A stretch of DNA of 63,527 nt. It comes from Oscillospiraceae bacterium (GTDB taxonomy: Bacteria; Bacillota; Clostridia; Oscillospirales; Oscillospiraceae). Under the pieces are notes generated by a model that saw only the letters and a program-made list of their open reading frames with translations, did no database searches and was not told the origin of the DNA. Each line of letters begins with the position of its first letter. The stretch's first letter is position 1. A program made the position numbers and the translations under genes. The stretch lies in NCBI GenBank assembly GCA_016292255.1, contig JAEEZZ010000039.1, forward strand, positions 1-63,527. The letters are read 5' to 3'. Below are positions 54,260 to 60,989 of this stretch, piece after piece.

Positions 54260-55801
54260 TTGGAACAGAATCACACAACGGAAAAAACTGTGAAAGCGAT
54301 CAGCCTCGTCACTATGATCACCTTGGTGGCGAAGCTGCTTGGTATTGTCCGCGAGGCCCTGCAGGCCAACACATTCGGCACAACACTGCAGTTCGATCTG
54401 TATTCCACCGCTTATAATCATACGATCTATCTGTTTACGACTCTGGCCTATGCCCTGTGTGTTGCGGCGGTTCCCATCATATCCAAAAAGCTCTCTGAGG
54501 GCAAGAAGGCCGCGGAGCGCTCCGCGGGCAATCTGATCACCGCCTGCGTGATCCTGAGCCTGGCGATTTGCGCCCTTGGCTTTGTTCTTGTCCGGTTTGC
54601 GCCCCTGGAGCGCTGGTTCGAGTTTGAAGGCGAGGCCGTTGAAAAGCTCAGGGGCTATCTGAATATCTGCCTGCCCACGCTTCCGTTGATCGTTCTGATC
54701 TATCTGTTGGTGGCAGTATTTCAGTCCATGGGCAATTACAGTCTCCAGGGCAGTCTGAGCCTGCCCTATAATCTTGCGCTGATCCTGTTTCTGCTGTTCT
54801 TTGCCGGCTCGGAGCAGATGACGGAATATGTGGCGGCAGTGTGCTTTGCCTGGCTTCTGCAGCTGGCGATGATCCTTCCCGTTGCCTGGAAGAGACGCTT
54901 TGTGCTTTGCCCCGGCCTGCGGCTGCGCGACCCGGATTTGAAGCTCTTTGGCAGGACCGCGCTGGTGACGCTGTTTACCACCTCCATCTTCCTGTGGTGC
55001 TATCTGGCCGATACGAACACCGTTCAGCCCTACGGCGACGGTGCGGTCAGCGGCGTCTATTACGCGGATAAGCTGTTTTCCCCCGTGGCCACCACGCTGA
55101 TCTACAGCATCAGCATTGTGCTCTTCCCAAAGTACAACCGGGCGTTCACCCGCACCGACGACGATGGCTACAAGCGCTACGTGGGCTCCACGCTGAACAG
55201 CACGCTTTTTGTGATCCTTCCGTTTTCCGCGCTGCTTGGCGCCTTTGCGCTGCCGGTGGTCCGGGTACTGTTTGAACGGGGCAGCTTTGACTCTGCGTCC
55301 TCGGCGGTGACTGCCAGCGTTTTCTCCATGTACTCTCTTGGAATGGCCGGCTTCTGCGTGCTGGATCTCACCAACAAGGCCTATTATACCATGCGGAAGA
55401 CGCTGACGCCCCTGCTGATCAACGGCGTGGTCCTGCTGCTGAATCTGGTGCTCAACCGCCTGCTGGCCTCCAACAGAGACCCGGGGCTCATTGCACTGGC
55501 AACCTCCGTTTCCCTGAGCTGCGGCGGCGTTCTGGCGCTGATCTGCTTCTTCCGGCGCTCCAAAAACGCCCTGGCGCTGTCCAGGCTGGACAAGGAGATC
55601 ATCTGCGCGGTGATCACAGGCGTTTTAGCCTATTTGTGCTCCGGCGCGCTGCCCCAGGATCAGAGCAAGATCCGCATTCTGGTGGAATACGCTCTGCTCG
55701 GCCTGTTGGGGCTTGCGGTGTACGGTGCCCTCTGCTGGCTCCTGGGTGACCGGGAAGCCCTTCGCACCATGTTCAAACGTGTTAGAAAGGGGAGAGACTG
55801 A
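54260..55801 (+). CDS. murJ: MurJ-family lipid II flippase
   Basis: The protein has 513 residues from TTG 54260. It has about fourteen hydrophobic helices and the MviN/MurJ look: VAKLLGIVREALQANTFG near residue 25, then ILPFSALLGAFALPVVRVLFERG. It probably flips lipid II, the wall precursor, or a similar lipid-linked sugar. AAGGAGG lies before TTG 54260. An in-frame ATG at 54227 is only a few bases from the expected transcript start and has no ribosome site, so it would have to be read leaderless. Confidence 0.88.
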   Translation: MEQNHTTEKTVKAISLVTMITLVAKLLGIVREALQANTFGTTLQFDLYSTAYNHTIYLFTTLAYALCVAAVPIISKKLSEGKKAAERSAGNLITACVILSLAICALGFVLVRFAPLERWFEFEGEAVEKLRGYLNICLPTLPLIVLIYLLVAVFQSMGNYSLQGSLSLPYNLALILFLLFFAGSEQMTEYVAAVCFAWLLQLAMILPVAWKRRFVLCPGLRLRDPDLKLFGRTALVTLFTTSIFLWCYLADTNTVQPYGDGAVSGVYYADKLFSPVATTLIYSISIVLFPKYNRAFTRTDDDGYKRYVGSTLNSTLFVILPFSALLGAFALPVVRVLFERGSFDSASSAVTASVFSMYSLGMAGFCVLDLTNKAYYTMRKTLTPLLINGVVLLLNLVLNRLLASNRDPGLIALATSVSLSCGGVLALICFFRRSKNALALSRLDKEIICAVITGVLAYLCSGALPQDQSKIRILVEYALLGLLGLAVYGALCWLLGDREALRTMFKRVRKGRD

Positions 55802-55802
55802 C

Positions 55803-57530
55803 TTGAATAAGCTTCGTCGTCCCACTCTGCTGTTTTTGATCCTGTTTCTGTTGTTCTCCCTGGCTGCCGTGGTGCTGGCGGTGCGACGGGTGAAGATCGA
55901 GCAGGCGCAAAAGACGGTCTGCTTTGTCATGAGTTATGAAGATATCTCCACGCTTTCTTCCGCCTCCGGAGAGTCCGCGGAGCTCTGGTGCTCCACGCTG
56001 GCGAGAGCCGGGCTCCAGGGCGTCCTGCTGACGCCGCGGCAGGCCGAAGATCCGCGGATCATTCGCCTTGTCACGGACACGGAGCTTCCGATCGTCCAAG
56101 CTGGCGGTGTGCCCCAGGGCGGGCTGTACATTCCTTCGCTGCATTACGATATGTCCACCCATAAGGAGACGCCTTCCAGCTTTGTTTATGCCACGGAAGC
56201 GCTTCCGCCGGAACAGATCTTCGACGCCTTGAACCGCAGCGGCAGTCTGTACGTGATCATGGAAAAGGAAGATCAGACCGGGAATCTGCTCCCGGAGGGG
56301 TGGGATTCCAATTCCGTCGAGGGCCCCATTTGCAAAGGCTTCTGGCTGACCCGGTGGTGTCAGCTCTCCTTCGGCAGGCTTGGCTATTCCGGAACGGAGG
56401 AAACGGAAAACATTCTCTTCCGTTCTGTGATTGATCGCGGCATACAGGTTTTGTGGCTTGCGCCCATCTACACCGAATCCTCGACCATGATGACGGATCG
56501 GTTTACCTACGGCGGGATGCTGGCCCGGCTGAAGGATCGCCTGAGCGCCATCGGATACAGCTTTGGGATCCCCACAGGCTACGAGCCCTATGAGCCCGCC
56601 TTCCTGTTTCGTATTCTCGCCGGAATGGCGGTGCTTCTGACCTGCCTGCTGCTGGTGGATCGTCTGTTCCGGCTGCCTGCCTGGATGCTGTACGCGCTGC
56701 TTGGCCTGTCCGTGCTGGAAAATGTCGCAGGGTTCTTCCTGGCGCCGAATATGCAGACCACAGTCCTGGCGCTGATGGCTGCCGTTTGCTATCCCTGCCT
56801 TGCTGTGGTGCTGCTTTACGGCTGTATGGAGCGCTGCCTGGAGAAGGGCCGTGTGTCGCTGCGGGTGCTTCTCGACGTTCTGCTGTGCGTCCTTGTGGCG
56901 CTTGTCGGCGGCGTCGTCATCGGCGCACTGCAAAGCAGCCGGGAATATCTGCTGGTGCTGCGGATGTTCCGAGGCGTAAAGCTCAGTCAGTTTGCCGTCT
57001 ATGCCTTTGCCATCCTGTATCTCACGGTCAAGCTCTTCCATCAAAAGGGAAGAAGTCTGCGGGAAGACCTTACGGGCATCATGAAGGAATTCCGTTCCAA
57101 GGTGATGCTGGTGCTGCTGCTGCTCTTTGTTTTCGCAGCTGGCCTGGTTTACTTGCTGCGTACCGGAGACCAGATGCTTTCGGTTTCTACCTTCGAACAG
57201 CGCGCCCGAAGCTGGCTGGAGAACGTTCTCTATTTCCGGCCTCGCACCAAGGAATTCCTGCTGGCCTGGCCGTCCATTGGGGTCGCGCTTTTCTTCGCCA
57301 CCCGCAGCAAACGGATCTTTTGCTGGCTGTTCGGCGTGTTCGCCGCGGTGGGTTTTGCGTCCGTTGCCAACACCTTCTGCCACAGCAGAGCGTTATTTAT
57401 GGTCAGCCTTGCCCGTACGGGATACGGCATCGTCATCGGAATGGGGCTCGGCCTGATCCTGTTTCTGCTTCTGCGCGTCGCGTTCAAAGCAAAGAAGCAG
57501 GAAGCCGTGACCGACGCCGGAAAGCGTTAA
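55803..57530 (+). CDS. DUF5693 family membrane protein
   Basis: The 575-residue protein begins at TTG 55803 (AGGGGAGA upstream, 1 bp after the murJ stop). An N-terminal membrane anchor (about 8-28), an extracytoplasmic domain (about 35-270) and eight or more helices (about 285-560) follow. DUF5693 has no known activity. In many Firmicutes it sits near csaB, the pyruvyl transferase for SLH-binding wall polymers. Here the adjacent murJ also hints at an envelope polymer role. Confidence 0.82.
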   Translation: MNKLRRPTLLFLILFLLFSLAAVVLAVRRVKIEQAQKTVCFVMSYEDISTLSSASGESAELWCSTLARAGLQGVLLTPRQAEDPRIIRLVTDTELPIVQAGGVPQGGLYIPSLHYDMSTHKETPSSFVYATEALPPEQIFDALNRSGSLYVIMEKEDQTGNLLPEGWDSNSVEGPICKGFWLTRWCQLSFGRLGYSGTEETENILFRSVIDRGIQVLWLAPIYTESSTMMTDRFTYGGMLARLKDRLSAIGYSFGIPTGYEPYEPAFLFRILAGMAVLLTCLLLVDRLFRLPAWMLYALLGLSVLENVAGFFLAPNMQTTVLALMAAVCYPCLAVVLLYGCMERCLEKGRVSLRVLLDVLLCVLVALVGGVVIGALQSSREYLLVLRMFRGVKLSQFAVYAFAILYLTVKLFHQKGRSLREDLTGIMKEFRSKVMLVLLLLFVFAAGLVYLLRTGDQMLSVSTFEQRARSWLENVLYFRPRTKEFLLAWPSIGVALFFATRSKRIFCWLFGVFAAVGFASVANTFCHSRALFMVSLARTGYGIVIGMGLGLILFLLLRVAFKAKKQEAVTDAGKR

Positions 57531-57606
57531 GAAAAAACAATACTTCGGGGCGATCATGCCGCGCAAATGCAGCGGAGGGTCGCTCCGATTGTCAAAGGAG
57601 CATATG

Positions 57607-58416
57607 ATGAAGGATCACTTCGGCAGGGAAGTGGAGCTGCGGGATAAAAGGCTCTGGCTTCTGGATATGGACGGCACCATCTACATGGAAAACCGGATTT
57701 TTGACGGCACGCTGGAGCTGCTCTCCAGAATCCGCGCTATGGGCGGCCGCTATGTGTTTATTACCAACAATTCCTCCAAATCCGTGCAGGATTATCTGAC
57801 CAAGGTTCGATCCATGGGCATTCAGGCAGAGGCGGAGGACTTCTTCACCTCTGCCCAGGCCGCGGTGCTGCTGCTGCAATCCCAATACCCGGGGGCAAGA
57901 GTCTACTGCCAGGGCACCACAAGCCTTGTGAACGAGCTGCGCCGGGCCGGGATCGACGTCCGTCTGGACGTGGAGCCGGTGAATGTGGTGCTGACCGGCT
58001 TTGATCTGGAATTGAGCTCCGAAAAGCTGCGCCGCACCTGCCAGATCCTGACGGAACAAAAAAACGTGGCCTATTACGCCACGAATCCGGATTTGGTCTG
58101 CCCGGTCAGCTTCGGCTACGTGCCGGACTGCGGCTCCATGAGCATCATGATCAAAAATGCCACCGGCCGGGAGCCTGTGTTCATCGGCAAGCCGGAGCCC
58201 ACCATGATCCGCATTGTGATGGAGCGCTTCGGTTATCAGCCGGAGCAGACCGTTGTGGTAGGGGACAGGGTGTACACCGATATTGCCTCCGGGGTTCGGG
58301 CCGGCGTGACCACCATCGGCGTGCTCTCCGGCGAAGCGACTGAGGCGGATTTCCGCGCAGGACCCTGCCCCAGCTATCTGCTGCAGGACGTCAGGGAGAT
58401 CCTGAACGCGCTGTGA
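57607..58416 (+). CDS. HAD-IIA family phosphatase (NagD-like)
   Basis: The 269-residue HAD phosphatase shows DMDGTIY (nucleophile Asp near 20), FITNNSSKS, a C2-type cap (about 90-190), the Lys in GKPEPTM and VVGDRVYTDI. NagD-like enzymes dephosphorylate nucleotides or sugar phosphates. Of two adjacent ATGs (57604, 57607) the second is better spaced from CAAAGGAG. It stands 38 bp before the macro-domain gene. Confidence 0.9.
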   Translation: MKDHFGREVELRDKRLWLLDMDGTIYMENRIFDGTLELLSRIRAMGGRYVFITNNSSKSVQDYLTKVRSMGIQAEAEDFFTSAQAAVLLLQSQYPGARVYCQGTTSLVNELRRAGIDVRLDVEPVNVVLTGFDLELSSEKLRRTCQILTEQKNVAYYATNPDLVCPVSFGYVPDCGSMSIMIKNATGREPVFIGKPEPTMIRIVMERFGYQPEQTVVVGDRVYTDIASGVRAGVTTIGVLSGEATEADFRAGPCPSYLLQDVREILNAL

Positions 58417-58454
58417 TCCAACACAGACCGCACTGAAAAAAGGGGGGGATTTCT

Positions 58455-58991
58455 ATGAAGCTGAATCAAACCGAGCTGCAAACCGTGCAGGGAGATATCG
58501 CAAAAATCGATTCCGTCGGCACCATTGTGAACGCCGCCAACAATTCTCTGCTGGGCGGCGGAGGCGTGGACGGTGCCATCCACCGGGCCGCGGGGCCGGA
58601 GCTGCTGCAGGAATGCCAGACGCTGCACGGCTGCGAGACCGGACTGGCTAAGCTCACCGGCGCGTATCGCCTGCCCTGTAAGTACGTCATCCATACCGTA
58701 GGCCCCATCTGGCAGGGTGGGAGCCGAAACGAGCCGGAGCTGCTGGCTGCCTGCTACCGGAATTCCCTGCGCCTTGCCATGGACAACGGGATCCGCTCCG
58801 TCGCCTTTCCCTCCATTTCCACCGGCGTCTATTCCTATCCTCTGGACCAAGCGGCGAGGATCGCAGTCCGGACTGTCCGCGAATTTGTGGCTGCCAACCC
58901 GGACGCCTTCGACCGTCTGATCTGGGTGCTCTTTGACGCGAGAACGAAGTCCGCCTATGACGCCGCATTGTCAGAGCCTCTGCGGGAATAG
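58455..58991 (+). CDS. Macro-domain protein (O-acetyl-ADP-ribose deacetylase-like)
   Basis: The 178-residue protein is a single macro domain: [26 protein letters not shown] (ADP-ribose loop), ISTGVYSYP (second loop). YmdB-type relatives remove O-acetyl groups from, or hydrolyse, ADP-ribose adducts. The [10 protein letters not shown] sequence matches the catalytic form. Together with the upstream HAD phosphatase it may serve nucleotide or ADP-ribose clearance. Confidence 0.92.
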   Translation: MKLNQTELQTVQGDIAKIDSVGTIVNAANNSLLGGGGVDGAIHRAAGPELLQECQTLHGCETGLAKLTGAYRLPCKYVIHTVGPIWQGGSRNEPELLAACYRNSLRLAMDNGIRSVAFPSISTGVYSYPLDQAARIAVRTVREFVAANPDAFDRLIWVLFDARTKSAYDAALSEPLRE

Positions 58992-59042
58992 GCGATCAAT
59001 AGAAAACGGGAAAATTTGTTCTGGACCTTCGACCGAAAAAGG

Positions 59043-59076
59043 AAAACGCTTGATCTCCGAAGAAATCAAGCGTTTT
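59043..59076 (-). terminator. Terminator after tRNA-Thr (bidirectional)
   Basis: A perfect 12-bp stem AAAACGCTTGAT (59043-59054) / ATCAAGCGTTTT (59065-59076). On the minus strand it is followed by CCTTTTT; on the plus strand a T5 run ends it, so it can serve the macro gene as well. Confidence 0.85.
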
Positions 59077-59152
<76 letters not shown>

Positions 59153-59172
59153 GTTTCGCAGTCAGCTTCGTT

Positions 59173-59200
59173 ATTATAGCAAAAAATCCGAAAAAGTCAA
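59173..59200 (-). promoter_or_regulatory. Promoter for tRNA-Thr
   Basis: Minus strand: TTGACT (59200-59195), 16 bp, TATAAT (59178-59173). Confidence 0.85.
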
Positions 59201-59255
59201 GCACTATTTTCAAAAAAGAAAAGAAAATACGGAAAATACAGAGTATTTTTTTCGA

Positions 59256-60764
59256 TTAACCCTGCTTCTTCAAGCGGGCGCTCTTGGGAAGACCGAATTT
59301 GGGAACAAAACGATCCAGGCCTGTAAAGGTAAGGATGAGGATGGAGCCGATCATGATGAAGCTGGTATAATTCTTGCTGATGATATCCACAGGCTTGAAT
59401 TCCTGCAGGGGATAGACCATAGAGGCGATTCCGGCGAAGAAGACGGGGAAGCAGTGCCAGGGGATCAGCTCCGAGCCGTAGATGCCCATGGCAGAGGTAA
59501 AGGTAGCCAGCTTGACGCGCAAGGCGTAGGCGTCCGCTTCGGAGTCGCACTCTGTGTTCTGCTCCACGATGTCCCGGATGATGGGGGACATGGTGGAGAC
59601 CTGGGCTGCTTCATCCGCCAGGGCGGCATTGCCGAGCAGACAAAGCACAGAGCACCAGCCCATCAAATGATGTACGTTCTTGGACATACGCACGACCAGG
59701 CGCTTCAGCGGGGCGAAGGCGTCCATGGCGTTCATGATCCCGCCGAATAGGGAGATCCACATCATCATAACGACCACCCAGCTGCCGGCGGACTCGAAGC
59801 CCTTGAAGATGATACCCGTAGCGGAGAACCACTCCGACATGGTGATCGTGCCGGAGATCGTACCCAGGATCAGAGAGGAGAAGATGCCTGCGCCAAGGCA
59901 GAGCAGGGTGTGGATATTCAGGAAGCTCAGAACGATCACGACGATCACAGGAACGATCATGTAATAGGGGATGTTCTGCTGGAGCTGATTCAACATCTGC
60001 CAGGCGGATTCCCGTTCTTCCTTCAGCTTTGCCATCGTTCCGGCGTCGATTTTGGAGATCGCTTCCGCGACGTCGCCGGTGGTGGTGGGCAGCTTCATTC
60101 CGATCAGACCGACCAGATAGAACGCGATCGCCGACAGAAGCAGACAGCCGGCCGACCAGAAGAGCTGATGCTTCACGCGGTCAATGATCCGGATGTTCTG
60201 CATTCCGCAGCTGAGGACCGTCACGTCGGAGATCATGCCGATGTTATCGCCGAAGCAGGAGCCGCCTGCAATGGCGCAGACAGTCAACCCGGCGTTGCCG
60301 CCTACGATATGGCTCAGCCACAGGAAAATCGGCGCACAGGCCGCAAAGGTCCCCCAAGAGGAACCGGTGGCCACGGAAAGCAGGGAACAGACCAGGAGGC
60401 AGACCGGCGCGATGGTTCTGGCAGAGACGCCAAGCTTGAGGGCGAGGTTGATCATCGCGGCGCCGACGCCGGTTTTCATAAAGCATTCGCCGACTGTGGT
60501 GGCAAACATCAGAATGAAGAAAACCAGAATGATTTTTTTCGTGGCTTCCATGCCATGCTCAAAGGCATCGCCGAACTTGACCTTCGAGGTCAGCATATAG
60601 ACGACGATCGCCACAAAGCTTGCGATGGGCGCAGCGATCAAAAGGTCAAATTTCAGAAAAAGCACCAGCGCGGCGAATAGAAACAGAGGAAAAAACTTCA
60701 GGATCGCGATCAGCGGATGATCCGGCTGCTTTTTCTCGTTTTTGGGGCTGTTGTTCTGTTCCAT
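59256..60764 (-). CDS. nhaC: NhaC family Na+/H+ antiporter
   Basis: The 502-residue protein has about twelve helices and NhaC motifs (SSWGTFAACAPIF near 145; GGSCFGDNIGMISD near 180). It exchanges Na+ (or malate/lactate couples in MleN relatives) for H+. Start ATG 60764 has only a modest ribosome site (AGGGAT upstream). A TATAAT is visible at 60832-60827 on the minus strand without a good -35. It ends about 100 bp upstream of the tRNA. Confidence 0.9.
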   Translation of the reverse strand: MEQNNSPKNEKKQPDHPLIAILKFFPLFLFAALVLFLKFDLLIAAPIASFVAIVVYMLTSKVKFGDAFEHGMEATKKIILVFFILMFATTVGECFMKTGVGAAMINLALKLGVSARTIAPVCLLVCSLLSVATGSSWGTFAACAPIFLWLSHIVGGNAGLTVCAIAGGSCFGDNIGMISDVTVLSCGMQNIRIIDRVKHQLFWSAGCLLLSAIAFYLVGLIGMKLPTTTGDVAEAISKIDAGTMAKLKEERESAWQMLNQLQQNIPYYMIVPVIVVIVLSFLNIHTLLCLGAGIFSSLILGTISGTITMSEWFSATGIIFKGFESAGSWVVVMMMWISLFGGIMNAMDAFAPLKRLVVRMSKNVHHLMGWCSVLCLLGNAALADEAAQVSTMSPIIRDIVEQNTECDSEADAYALRVKLATFTSAMGIYGSELIPWHCFPVFFAGIASMVYPLQEFKPVDIISKNYTSFIMIGSILILTFTGLDRFVPKFGLPKSARLKKQG

Positions 60765-60929
60765 GGGTCAGGTATCCCTGCCTTTCTTCGAGGATAGCTG
60801 GAATTCAACAAGAAATGTCCAACACTATTATATTAACAGAATAATTTACAAAAGTAAACAATTATTTCGTTTGAATCCGACACATCGCTGGAAAGTTTGA
60901 GTATTTGTGAAGAATATTTGTTTCTTCTC

Positions 60930-60959
60930 TTGCAATCGAGTATGCTCCTGTGATATAAT
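60930..60959 (+). promoter_or_regulatory. Promoter for the secreted peptidase gene
   Basis: TTGCAA (60930-60935), 18 bp, TATAAT (60954-60959), then AAAGGAGG (60976-60983) before ATG 60990. Confidence 0.7.
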
Positions 60960-60989
60960 CGCTCCATCCAATTCAAAGGAGGTTGTTCC

